Shown here one piece after another: positions 29,648-38,270 of a stretch of DNA of 64,000 bases. The notes under the pieces were generated by a model, which saw only the letters and a list, made by a program, of their open reading frames with translations, had not been told where the DNA came from and did not search any database. The DNA is from Sphingomicrobium arenosum (GTDB lineage Bacteria; Pseudomonadota; Alphaproteobacteria; Sphingomonadales; Sphingomonadaceae), in contig NZ_JANPVN010000001.1 of assembly GCF_026157085.1 (NCBI RefSeq), forward strand, positions 2,329,001 through 2,393,000, read 5' to 3'. The first letter of the stretch is position 1; every line of letters begins with the position of its first letter. Made by a program: the position numbers and the translations under genes.

Positions 29648-30688
29648 ATGGTTGAAACGATCACCATTCGCCGCCCCGACGATTGGCACCTGCACCTTCG
29701 GGACGGCGCGATGATGGAAGCCGTGCTGCCCTATACGGCGCGCCAATTCGCGCGCGCGATCGTCATGCCCAACCTGTCGCCTCCGGTGACCACCGCGAAA
29801 GCGGCGGCGGCCTATCGCGACCGCATCAACGCCGCGCTGCCGGGCGGGATGGACTTCACCCCGCTCATGACCGCCTATCTCACCGATGACAGCGATCCCG
29901 AGGATATGGCGGCGGGCTTTGCCGACGGCATCTGGGTCGCGGCGAAACTCTATCCCGCCGGCGCGACGACCAATTCGGCGTCGGGCGTGACCGATATCCG
30001 CAAGATCGACGCCGTGGTGGCGAAGATGGAAGAAATCGGCATGCCGCTGCTCGCCCATGGCGAAGTGACGCAGGACCATGTCGACATCTTCGACCGCGAG
30101 GCGCGCTTCATCGACGAGGTGGCGGTGCCGCTCTTGAAGCGTCACCCGGCGCTCAAGTTCGTGTTCGAACATATCACCACGCGCGATGCGGCGCAGTTCG
30201 TCGCCGATGGTTCGGACCGGATCGCGGCGACGATCACGCCGCAGCATCTCCAGATCAACCGCAACGCCATCTTCAAGGGCGGCATCAACCCGCACGCCTA
30301 TTGCCTGCCCATCGCCAAGCGCGAGGAGCATCGCCTCGCGGTGCGCGCGGCGGCGACGGGGGGCTCGGGCAAATTCTTCCTCGGCACCGATTCGGCGCCG
30401 CATGCCAAAAGCGCCAAGGAAAGCGCCTGCGGCTGCGCCGGCATCTTCAACGCGCCTCATGCGATCGAAGCCTATGCCGAGGTGTTCGAGGAGGAAGGCG
30501 CGCTGGGTCGGCTCGAAGCCTTCGCCAGCCTCGATGGCCCGCGCTTCTACGGCATTGTGCCCAACGAGGAGCGCGTGACGCTGGAGAAGGTGGAGGTCGA
30601 GGTGCCCGCCGAAATCGACGATGGCACCGAACCGCTGGTGCCCTATCGGGCGGGCACAATGATGCGCTGGCGGCTGGCGTCAGCCTAG
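29648..30688 (+). CDS. pyrC: Dihydroorotase
   Basis: A 346-residue zinc dihydroorotase of the PyrC (E. coli-type) class, closing carbamoyl-aspartate to dihydroorotate in pyrimidine synthesis. The metal motif DDWHLHLRDG gives His14 and His16; the carboxylated lysine region, VFEHITTRDA and the C-terminal GTDSAPHAKSAKE motif are all present. A GGGGG run lies upstream of the ATG. It converges with and overlaps the Crp/Fnr gene by 4 bp. Confidence 0.95.
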   Translation: MVETITIRRPDDWHLHLRDGAMMEAVLPYTARQFARAIVMPNLSPPVTTAKAAAAYRDRINAALPGGMDFTPLMTAYLTDDSDPEDMAAGFADGIWVAAKLYPAGATTNSASGVTDIRKIDAVVAKMEEIGMPLLAHGEVTQDHVDIFDREARFIDEVAVPLLKRHPALKFVFEHITTRDAAQFVADGSDRIAATITPQHLQINRNAIFKGGINPHAYCLPIAKREEHRLAVRAAATGGSGKFFLGTDSAPHAKSAKESACGCAGIFNAPHAIEAYAEVFEEEGALGRLEAFASLDGPRFYGIVPNEERVTLEKVEVEVPAEIDDGTEPLVPYRAGTMMRWRLASA

Positions 30689-31449
30689 CGGCTGCAATTG
30701 TCGATCCAGTTGGCGTCGGCGCTGCCCAGCACCTTGTCGAAGTGCCGCTTGACCGACTTGTAGCATTCGCAGGCGCGATGCTCGAGTTCCTCGCGGTCGG
30801 TCACGCTGACGATGCCACGGCGATACTGGATCAATCCCTCGTCCTGCAGCTGGCGCGCGACCGCGTTGACGCTGGTTCGCTGAACCCCCAGCAGCGCGGC
30901 GAGCGCTGATTGGGTCAGCGCCAGTTTGTCGCCGGCACGGTCCTGCGCCGTCAGCAGCCAGCGCGCCGCCCTCGCCTCGATCGGGTGGAAGGCGTTGCAC
31001 GCCACCGACTGCATGATCTGGGCGAGCAGCGCGTCGGCATAGCGGCAGAAGAGGTCGCGGATGACGAGGCTGTCGCGCTTGACCTTTTCCACCGCCTCCA
31101 TCCCCACCGCGAGGACGCGGCCTGCGACCTGCACCTCGGCACGCGTATAGGCGGGCAGGTCGCCGCAACTGACGATCCCGCCGATGGCGCCTTCCTGGCC
31201 GATGGTCGCGACCTCGACGCGGCGGTGGTCGTCCACCTCGACGAGCAGCGACACCATCATCGGCTGCATCGGGAAATAGGTCCGCTCGATGTTGCGACCG
31301 CTGTCGAACAGCACTTCTCCCGTGCCCAGCGTGATTGTCTCGCCTGCCCCCTCGAGCGCGTCGCGCTGTTCGCGCGGCATCATGTCGAGCAACGCATTGC
31401 CAGTCGATGGCGTGGCCTCCGGGCTTCCGGGCGGGGGCGAATAGGGCAT
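30685..31449 (-). CDS. Crp/Fnr family transcriptional regulator
   Basis: A 254-residue regulator with an N-terminal cyclic-nucleotide-binding-type beta-barrel (about 30-140) and a C-terminal HTH_Crp motif (LTQSALAALLGVQRTSVNAV, near 178-197). The FNR-type N-terminal cysteine cluster is absent, so direct oxygen sensing through Fe-S is unlikely. AGAGGAAG sits about five bases upstream of the ATG. Ligand and targets are unknown. Confidence 0.9.
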   Translation of the reverse strand: MPYSPPPGSPEATPSTGNALLDMMPREQRDALEGAGETITLGTGEVLFDSGRNIERTYFPMQPMMVSLLVEVDDHRRVEVATIGQEGAIGGIVSCGDLPAYTRAEVQVAGRVLAVGMEAVEKVKRDSLVIRDLFCRYADALLAQIMQSVACNAFHPIEARAARWLLTAQDRAGDKLALTQSALAALLGVQRTSVNAVARQLQDEGLIQYRRGIVSVTDREELEHRACECYKSVKRHFDKVLGSADANWIDNCSR

Positions 31450-31580
31450 GATCTTCCTCTTGGTTCCGCCAGCCAGAACGGCTCATCGCGGCAAAAGGCT
31501 CCCACCGTTTTTACACGGTTGAAACGCTGCGCGAGTCTCGCTAGAGGCTCGGGTTCAGCCCCCAAGGACCTTGGGCATGC

Positions 31581-31673
31581 GGAGACGTGGGTGAGTGGCT
31601 GAAACCAACGCTTTGCTAAAGCGTCATACGGGTAATCCCTGTATCGAGGGTTCGAATCCCTCCGTCTCCGCCA
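31581..31673 (+). tRNA. tRNA-Ser (GCT anticodon)
   Basis: The acceptor stem GGAGACG (31581-31587) pairs with CGTCTCC (31663-31669), followed by G and an encoded CCA. The anticodon stem ACGCT/AGCGT encloses the loop TTGCTAA with anticodon GCT at 31615-31617. A long variable arm and GGTTCGAATCC T-loop identify a class II serine tRNA reading AGC/AGU codons. Confidence 0.96.
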
Positions 31674-31749
31674 TTTTTCCCCTTAGCGGAGAGGTGAAAC
31701 GGTCACGCCGCGACCCTCCTGTGGCTGTGCCTGTCGCGTGGGCAAGGCC

Positions 31750-31768
31750 TTGCACGAATGTCGTGCAA
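31750..31768. promoter_or_regulatory. Inverted repeat upstream of the LOV gene
   Basis: TTGCACGA-ATG-TCGTGCAA is a perfect 8-bp inverted repeat with a 3-base spacer, 46 bp before the LOV protein start. Its symmetry and place suggest a repressor or activator site; the cognate factor is not identifiable. Confidence 0.55.
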
Positions 31769-31814
31769 CCGACATTGAAGGCGAGGCGTTCTTCCGTTGA
31801 AGGGAGGCTTTGGC

Positions 31815-32375
31815 ATGTCCGGACTGCCGCGTGGCCTGATGGATTATATGGAGCAATCGACCTTGTCGCTGTCGGCGGCACCGGTGGCGGTCGAGGATCA
31901 CCCGCTGGCGGGCGTCAACGAGGCCTTCTGCAAGCTCGTCGGCTATCCCCGCGAGAAAGTGTTGGGCCAGAACTGCCGCTTTCTCCAGGGCGACCGGCGC
32001 GAGCAGCCGGGGCTGGCCAAGCTTCGCACCTTCCTTGCGGGCAAGGGGCGCGGGCAGTGCCGGGTCAACCTCCTCAACTATCGCGCCGAGGGCGCGCCCT
32101 TCGTCAACATGCTGACCCTGAGCCGCATCTGCGATACCGATGGCAACGACTGCTTCCTGTTCGCCAGCCAGTTCGACATCGGCGCGGCGAGCGAGGACGA
32201 GGCCGAGCGCTTCGATGCCCACTACCGCAGCGCGACCGACAAGGTGCGCGCGGCGCTCGATCCGCACGAGATGATGCTGGTCGGCAGCGTCGCGGCGCTC
32301 GCCAATGCGGCCAGCGCGATCGCCGAGGCGAGGATGCTGGTCGAGCATATCGACAATGGCACGCGGCTTTACTGA
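31815..32375 (+). CDS. Short LOV (blue-light photoreceptor) protein
   Basis: A 186-residue protein with one PAS domain of the LOV class (about 15-120). The flavin-binding motif GQNCRFLQG is complete, with the photoactive Cys at residue 54, and the FASQFDI strand supplies the conserved Gln. About 65 C-terminal residues are helical and carry no kinase or other effector, so it is a short LOV protein that probably signals through dimer or partner contacts. GGAGG seven bases upstream sets the ATG at 31815. The next gene is an HWE kinase, the family to which LOV domains are fused in Caulobacter and Erythrobacter. Confidence 0.88.
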   Translation: MSGLPRGLMDYMEQSTLSLSAAPVAVEDHPLAGVNEAFCKLVGYPREKVLGQNCRFLQGDRREQPGLAKLRTFLAGKGRGQCRVNLLNYRAEGAPFVNMLTLSRICDTDGNDCFLFASQFDIGAASEDEAERFDAHYRSATDKVRAALDPHEMMLVGSVAALANAASAIAEARMLVEHIDNGTRLY

Positions 32376-32504
32376 GCCAGCGCCAAGCGCGCACCCCTCT
32401 GGCGCTGATCTCGGCCGGCTACGGACTTTGGACCGTTTTTGATTCAAAGGGCTTGGCGCAACCGATACGCCGCCGTATCAAGTCCGGATGGCGGACATGT
32501 ACAA

Positions 32505-35500
32505 GTGAGTGAAACGAAGGACGGGGCGCCGGAGGAGGCGCCGATCCCGATCGTCGGCGTAGGCTCTTCGGCAGGGGGGCTCGAAGCGCTGCGCGAGATG
32601 TTCAGTTCGGTGAAGAACCGCACCGGTATGGCCTTCGTCATCGTCCAGCATCTCGACCCCGATCATGAAAGCTTGATGGCGCAGTTATTGGCGCGCGAGA
32701 CCGCGCTGACGGTGCTCCAGGCCGAGGGCGGCGAGACGCCGGTCGCCGACCATGTCTATATCATCCCGCCGGGCAAGGGATTGGCGCTGCGCGAGGGCAA
32801 GCTCGTGCTTGAGCCGTTCGACCAGCCGCGCGGCCAGCGCCGGCCGATCGACGATTTCCTCATCAGCCTTGCCGAGGGACGCCAGCAGTTCGCCGCCGGG
32901 GTGATCGTGTCGGGCACGGGGGGCGATGGCGCCATCGGGCTGCGCGCGATCAAGGAGCATGGCGGGCTGGCGATCGCTCAGGAGCCGACCAGCGCGCGCT
33001 ATGACGGCATGCCGCTCTCGGCGGTCAAGACGGGGATGGTCGATTTCGTCAACGAGCCGACCGATATCGTCGAGACCGCGCGCGACTATTTCGCGCGGCT
33101 GTCGGGCTCGAGCATCTACAATCGCGAGGCCAGCGAGATCGTCGGGCAGATCGACAATCTGTGCGACACGCTGCGCGACGCGGTGGGGCATGATTTCTCG
33201 GGCTACAAGCGCTCGACGCTGGAGCGGCGCATCGCCCGGCGGATGCAGGTGCTCGGGATCGAGAGCGCGGCCGACTATGTCGAGATGCTCGGCGATGATC
33301 GCGACGAGTGCGAGTTATTGTTCCGCGACCTCCTGATCAATGTCACCAAATTCTATCGCGACGCCGAGCATTTCGATGCGCTGCGCGACGAGGTCATCGA
33401 CCCGTTGGTCAAGGGCCGACCGCGCGATCAAGAGATCCGCGTCTGGGTGCCGGGCTGTTCCTCGGGCGAGGAGGCCTATACGGTGGCCATGCTGGTCGCG
33501 GCGGCGATGGAGCGGCACAAGGTCGGCTGTGAGGTCCAGATCTTCGCCACCGACATCGACGAGACGATGCTCAATATCGGGCGCGAGGCGCGTTATGCGT
33601 CGGCTGCGCTGGTCGAACTGCCCGACGCTTTGCGCGAACGCTATACGGTCAACCATGGCGATCATGTCACCGTGTCGCCGCGCATTCGCGACATGGTGCG
33701 CTTTTCCAACCACAGTATTATCAAGGACGCGCCTTTCTCCAAGCTCGACATGGTGAGTTGTCGCAATCTGCTCATCTATTTCGGGGACCGGCTGCAGCAG
33801 GCGGTGATCCCGCTCCTGCATTATTCGATCGTGCCGGGCGGCTATCTGATGCTCGGCCCCTCGGAAACCATTGGGCGGTTCGACGACCTGTTCGAGCCGA
33901 TCGACCAGAAAGCGCGGCTGTTCAAGCGCAAGGGCGGGCGCGGCACCTATCCCACCCAGCTGGCAGTCGGCAGCGGCGAGCGTGGCAGCAGCCGCCAATT
34001 GCGCAGGGCGCGGCGCGCGCGGCATGACAGGGCTTGGGAGGACGACGCCGCGCTGAAGCGTCTCGTCGATCGCTATTCGCCGGCCGCGATGGTGCTCGAT
34101 GACCATGGCGAGATCCAGAACAGCTATGGCCGCCTGTCGCGCTATTTCGAATTTCCCAACAGGCAGACCGGCGAGGCGAGTGCGACGTCGCTCGCACGGC
34201 CGGGCCTTCGCGAGGTGCTGGTGCCGCTGTTGCGCGAGGTGCGCGAGGAGCGCGCCCGGGTCGTCGCGCGCGATGTCGAGGTAAAGAGCGAGTTCGGCAT
34301 CCAGCGCATCAACGTGATCGCCGACCCGCTGCCCGATGGCAACCAGCTGCTGGTGTTCCGCGAGATCGCCGAATTCCGCGCCGAGCTCGACGAGGATCTC
34401 GTCGAACTGGGCCCCAATGACGGGCAGGTCCAGATCCTCGAGGACGAGCTGCGTCTGGCGCGGCACCGGCTGCGCTGTACCGTCGAGGAACTGGAAACGG
34501 TCAACGAAGAGCTCAAGTCCTCGAACGAGGAAATGATGAGCATGAACGAGGAGCTCCAGTCGACCAACGAGGAGCTTACCACGGTCAATGACGAACTGAA
34601 ATCGAAGGTCGACCAACTGACCATCGCCAATGCGGATTTGAAGAACTTCTTCGAAAGCACGCAGCTCGCGGTGGTGGTGCTCGACGGCGATCTCAACATC
34701 CGCAGCTATACCGAGGCGGCGGAACAGCTGTTCCCGCTGAAGCCGGCGGATCGCGGACGCGGGCTGGAGGAAATGACCTCCGAGCTCGAAAGCGATCGCT
34801 ATCTCGACGATGCGCGGGCGATCATTGCCGGGCAGGGCGCCATCGAGCGGCAGGTGCGCGGGCGCAGTGGACGCACCTATCTCCAGCGCACGATGCCCTA
34901 TCGCGTCCTCGACGGCAGCGTGTCGGGGGCGACGCTGGTGTTCACCGACATTACCGAGGCGAAGGCGCTCGAGGAAGAGTTGGCGCAGGAACGCGAACGG
35001 CTCAAGCTGGCGCTCGAGGTGTCGGGCATCGGCGTGTGGGAATATCTCGTCGAGGAGGAAAGCACGGTTCTCGACGAGGCGGTCGAACGGATGTTCGGGC
35101 TGACGGCGAGCGATCGCCACGCCATCGGCGAAGTGATCAGCGCGATCCATCCCGAGGATCGCGACCGGGTCGAGGCGGCGCTACGCCGGGCGATGACCGG
35201 CGAGGCCGATTACCAGGCGACTTTCCGCGTGCGCGACGAGGACGGCACGATCCGCACGCTGCGCGGGCTGGGACGATTGGTCGAGGGCAGCCGGCCACGG
35301 CGGCTCGTCGGGGTCAATTTCGATGTCACCAGCGAGGCCGAGGGGATCGCCATGCGCGAGCTCCTGCTGCGCGAGATGAACCACCGGGTGAAGAATTTGT
35401 TCGCGGTGATCGGCGGCATGATCAGCCTCGCCGCGCGTTCGAGCGAGGATGTGGGCGACATGTCGCGCACGCTGCGCGAACGGATCGCCGCGCTGGGCCG

Positions 35501-35954
35501 GGCGCATTCGCTGACCAACGCCGAGGGCACGGACGGTAGCGATCTCGGCGACCTCGTGCGCGCTGCGTTGGCGCCCTATGCCGATCATGACGGCCTGTCG
35601 ATCGAGGGCGAGGCGGTTGAGATTCGCCAGGCGGCGGTTTCCGGGCTGGCGCTGCTGCTTCACGAATGGGCGACCAATTCGATGAAATATGGGGCGCTCG
35701 GCGACAGTGAGGCGAGCCTCGCCATCGGCTGGCACGAGACGCAGGACGGCGCGATCCACCTCGATTGGGAAGAAAAGCTCAGCGAGGTGCGGAACGTCGA
35801 GGAGCATCAGGGGTTTGGAACCACATTGGTCGACGTGTCGGCGCGCCAATTGGGTGCGAGCGTCGAGCAAGAGAGCAGCGAGAGGGCGTTCCGATTAACG
35901 TTGAACCTTCCAGCAGCATGTCGTCCGGACAGCCGTATAAAATCCTCGTCGTAG
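32505..35954 (+). CDS. CheB-CheR-PAS-HWE hybrid histidine kinase
   Basis: A 1149-residue cytoplasmic fusion. Order: CheB methylesterase (about 12-190) with Ser22 in GSSAGG, His in QHLDPDH and Asp in GTGGDGA; CheR methyltransferase N-helical and SAM domains (about 215-476) with VPGCSSGEEAYT; a PAS-like domain (about 510-625); a coiled coil rich in NEEL heptads (about 640-712); two PAS domains (about 713-946); and an HWE kinase (950-1149) with intact EMNHRVKN (His960), LLLHEWATNSMKYGAL and GFGTTL motifs. The catalytic residues of every module look intact. GTG at 32505 is the best start; a TTG at 32439 is open upstream. The 3' end overlaps the response regulator gene by 37 bp. Confidence 0.9.
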   Translation: MSETKDGAPEEAPIPIVGVGSSAGGLEALREMFSSVKNRTGMAFVIVQHLDPDHESLMAQLLARETALTVLQAEGGETPVADHVYIIPPGKGLALREGKLVLEPFDQPRGQRRPIDDFLISLAEGRQQFAAGVIVSGTGGDGAIGLRAIKEHGGLAIAQEPTSARYDGMPLSAVKTGMVDFVNEPTDIVETARDYFARLSGSSIYNREASEIVGQIDNLCDTLRDAVGHDFSGYKRSTLERRIARRMQVLGIESAADYVEMLGDDRDECELLFRDLLINVTKFYRDAEHFDALRDEVIDPLVKGRPRDQEIRVWVPGCSSGEEAYTVAMLVAAAMERHKVGCEVQIFATDIDETMLNIGREARYASAALVELPDALRERYTVNHGDHVTVSPRIRDMVRFSNHSIIKDAPFSKLDMVSCRNLLIYFGDRLQQAVIPLLHYSIVPGGYLMLGPSETIGRFDDLFEPIDQKARLFKRKGGRGTYPTQLAVGSGERGSSRQLRRARRARHDRAWEDDAALKRLVDRYSPAAMVLDDHGEIQNSYGRLSRYFEFPNRQTGEASATSLARPGLREVLVPLLREVREERARVVARDVEVKSEFGIQRINVIADPLPDGNQLLVFREIAEFRAELDEDLVELGPNDGQVQILEDELRLARHRLRCTVEELETVNEELKSSNEEMMSMNEELQSTNEELTTVNDELKSKVDQLTIANADLKNFFESTQLAVVVLDGDLNIRSYTEAAEQLFPLKPADRGRGLEEMTSELESDRYLDDARAIIAGQGAIERQVRGRSGRTYLQRTMPYRVLDGSVSGATLVFTDITEAKALEEELAQERERLKLALEVSGIGVWEYLVEEESTVLDEAVERMFGLTASDRHAIGEVISAIHPEDRDRVEAALRRAMTGEADYQATFRVRDEDGTIRTLRGLGRLVEGSRPRRLVGVNFDVTSEAEGIAMRELLLREMNHRVKNLFAVIGGMISLAARSSEDVGDMSRTLRERIAALGRAHSLTNAEGTDGSDLGDLVRAALAPYADHDGLSIEGEAVEIRQAAVSGLALLLHEWATNSMKYGALGDSEASLAIGWHETQDGAIHLDWEEKLSEVRNVEEHQGFGTTLVDVSARQLGASVEQESSERAFRLTLNLPAACRPDSRIKSSS

Positions 35955-36286
35955 AGGACGAGATCCTGATCGCCATCGATATCCAGCATACCCTCGAGGA
36001 TGCGGGATATGCGGTGATCGGTCCGCACGAGAATGTCGCCGACAGCCTTGCGACGATCGACCTCGGCAAGCCAGATGCGGCGATCCTCGACGTGCAGCTC
36101 GATGGCGAAGACGTGTTCCCGGTGGCCGAGCGGCTGAAGGCTGATGGGGTACCGATCGTCTTTCATTCGGGCCATGCTGAACCGGCCAAGCTGCATGAGC
36201 GCTTCCCCGAGGCGCGCTTCTGTTCAAAGCCGTGTACGCCGGGGCTGCTCGAGGACGAGCTGCGGATCGCGATCGAAGGGCAATAG
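35918..36286 (+). CDS. Single-domain response regulator
   Basis: A 122-residue stand-alone receiver with the acidic VVEDE pocket, phospho-acceptor Asp in AAILDVQLDGEDV (near residue 54), Ser/Thr at HSGH and the conserved lysine in FCSKPCTP near 104. There is no output domain, so it probably acts as a phosphate sink or by protein contact, like LovR beside LovK. Translation starts inside the kinase gene (37-bp overlap), implying coupled expression with the HWE kinase. Confidence 0.9.
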   Translation: MSSGQPYKILVVEDEILIAIDIQHTLEDAGYAVIGPHENVADSLATIDLGKPDAAILDVQLDGEDVFPVAERLKADGVPIVFHSGHAEPAKLHERFPEARFCSKPCTPGLLEDELRIAIEGQ

Positions 36287-36315
36287 CCGGTCCACTTCCC
36301 GACTCGGACTGATCC

Positions 36316-36369
36316 ATGTTAAGTCATCCACCGCGTCACTTTCGACGCGGACAGGGGACTGATCCATGA
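36316..36369 (+). CDS. Possible 17-residue leader ORF coupled to next gene
   Basis: ATG at 36316 opens a 17-codon frame whose TGA (36367-36369) overlaps the downstream ATG at 36366. The 13-bp sequence GGACTGATCCATG occurs at both start codons (36306-36318 and 36356-36368). A 7-bp hairpin, CCGCGTC/GACGCGG (36331-36350), lies inside. It could couple or regulate translation. It is not known to be expressed. Confidence 0.35.
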   Translation: MLSHPPRHFRRGQGTDP

Positions 36370-36824
36370 AAAATGCATTGTTCGGCGCGGCTGCGATGGC
36401 CGCCACCCTGTATGCGTATCCCGCCACCGCCCAAAGCTGGTCGCCCGCGCAGACCGAGGTCTGGCAAGCGGTCTCGAACCATTGGGCCAATCATGTCGAG
36501 GGCTCGGACTGGCACGAGGTGATGACGGCCGACAGCTATGGCTGGGGCGGCAGCGCGCTGCTGCCGCGTTCGCGCGACCAGTTCGCGGCGAGCGCGCGCG
36601 TGTTCGGCGCCGAGGGCAAAATCCTGCACTATGAGCTCAACCCGCTCGCCATTACCGCGCGCGACGATGTCGCGGTGGTCCATTACATGGCGATGATCAC
36701 CGAGGAGGATCATAAGGGCGAGCGCGAGTTCAATGTCGAGCGGTGCAGCGACGTGATGGTGCGCGAAAGCGGGGGGTGGAAATTCCTCGGCTGGGGCTGC
36801 GCCGACATGAGTGATGACGATTAG
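36366..36824 (+). CDS. NTF2-like (SnoaL/DUF4440-type) secreted protein
   Basis: A 152-residue protein with a Sec signal (NALFGAAAMAATLYAYPATA-Q) and an NTF2-like alpha+beta cone domain: a long helix with NHWANHVEGSDW, then a sheet ending SGGWKFLGWGCAD. Such domains serve as small-ligand binding or association modules, and the exact role is unknown. GGGG about eight bases upstream provides the ribosome site. A hairpin and coupled mini-ORF precede it. It converges with the efflux operon. Confidence 0.78.
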   Translation: MKNALFGAAAMAATLYAYPATAQSWSPAQTEVWQAVSNHWANHVEGSDWHEVMTADSYGWGGSALLPRSRDQFAASARVFGAEGKILHYELNPLAITARDDVAVVHYMAMITEEDHKGEREFNVERCSDVMVRESGGWKFLGWGCADMSDDD

Positions 36825-36836
36825 CGGTGACGACGA

Positions 36837-38270
36837 TTAGGGCGTCGGCTCGCTCGCGCTGGCGAGCGCGCCGCCGCCAAGGGCCTGCCACAGGTTGATG
36901 CGGGCACGCGCCGCCTGCCCCCGGGCAGCGGCGGCGCGTTCGCCGCTCGCGTCGGCGGCGCGGCGGGCTTCGAGGACGGTAAGGAAATTGTCGAGGCCGG
37001 CGCGGTGGCGCGTGTCGGCGAGGGCGGCGGCGCGCTCCGCCATCATCGCTTCGCGTGCGCTGGCGGCGGCGGCCAAGTCGGCGGCGGTGACGAGCGCATA
37101 GGCGCCCTCCACTTCACCAAAGGCGGTGTAGAGCGCCGCGCGATATTGTTCGAAGGCGAGCTGGGTCGCGGCCTCGTCCCGGTCGATCTCGGCCTCTATG
37201 CGGCCGAAGTCGAGGAGCGGCCCCGCGAGCCCGGCGCCAAGGTTGCCGACGATGGCGTCGCTGTCGAACAATCCGCCGAGCGAGAAAGCGAGAAGACCGA
37301 GCCCCGCCGACAGGTTGATCTGGGGGAAGCGCCGTGCGGCGGTGGCGGAGAGATCGGCATCGGCGGCGGCGAGACGGTGCGCGGCGGCGATGATGTCGGG
37401 GCGGCTCGCGACCAGCGCCGAGGGCAGCGCCGACGGGACCGGGGCAAGCGCGTCGGACGGCGTGTCCAGCGCGAGCGCCTGCGCGACCTCCCCACCGGGC
37501 AGGGCGGTGAGGGTGACGAGGCGCCCGAGGATGGCCGCGCGCTCGGTGGCGAGCGCGGCGAGGCGCGACTGGCTGGCCGCGGCCTGCGCTTCGGCGCGGT
37601 AGCGATCAAAGCCTGGGGCGATGCCCGCTTCCTCGCGGGTGCGCGCGAGCGCGGCGAGCTGGCTGGCGGCGCCAAGATCGGCCTCGAGCGCGGCCGAGCG
37701 CGCCTCGATGGTGCGCCAGTCGGTCACGGTGGCCGCAATGTCGGCGGTGAGCGCGAGGCGCATGGCGGCGGCGTCGGCGCCGGCGGCATCGAGCCGCAGG
37801 AGCGCCGCGCGCTCCGTATCGCGCAGGCGACCGAAGACATCCGCGTCCCAGCGAGCGGTGAGATTGGCGCCATAGCTGACGCGCTCACTGTCGATGGAGA
37901 TGCCGGGCGGCAGGCTCGCGCCGGACTGGTCGGGGTTGGTGCGCGTGGCGGCAATGCTGGCGTCATAGCCGATGGATGGCAGGCGTTCGGCACCCGCACG
38001 ATCGGCACCGGCGCGCGCAAGGTCGATGCGGGCGAGCGCCTGGCGCAGGCTGGGGTTCTGCGCCAGCGCGGCGGCGGCGAGCGTCTCGAAGGCCGGATCG
38101 TCGGGGAGCAGCGCGGCGAGCGCGGCGGCATCGGCCGGGGTCGCCTCGGGCGCGAGGTAGAAGGCCTCGGGCACGATGGCATCGCTGGCGCTGGGCACGG
38201 GGCCCGGACCGGCGGCGCAGGCCGACAGCATGAGCGCGCTCGCGGTGGCGAGGGCGAGGCGGCGCGTCAT
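36837..38270 (-). CDS. NodT-type outer membrane efflux lipoprotein
   Basis: A 477-residue TolC/OprM-family channel with a lipoprotein signal (ALATASALMLSAC). Two long helical repeats, rich in Ala/Arg and typical of the periplasmic barrel, alternate with short beta segments. It overlaps the adaptor gene upstream by 4 bp and completes a tripartite exporter with it and the ABC subunits. Confidence 0.9.
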   Translation of the reverse strand: MTRRLALATASALMLSACAAGPGPVPSASDAIVPEAFYLAPEATPADAAALAALLPDDPAFETLAAAALAQNPSLRQALARIDLARAGADRAGAERLPSIGYDASIAATRTNPDQSGASLPPGISIDSERVSYGANLTARWDADVFGRLRDTERAALLRLDAAGADAAAMRLALTADIAATVTDWRTIEARSAALEADLGAASQLAALARTREEAGIAPGFDRYRAEAQAAASQSRLAALATERAAILGRLVTLTALPGGEVAQALALDTPSDALAPVPSALPSALVASRPDIIAAAHRLAAADADLSATAARRFPQINLSAGLGLLAFSLGGLFDSDAIVGNLGAGLAGPLLDFGRIEAEIDRDEAATQLAFEQYRAALYTAFGEVEGAYALVTAADLAAAASAREAMMAERAAALADTRHRAGLDNFLTVLEARRAADASGERAAAARGQAARARINLWQALGGGALASASEPTP

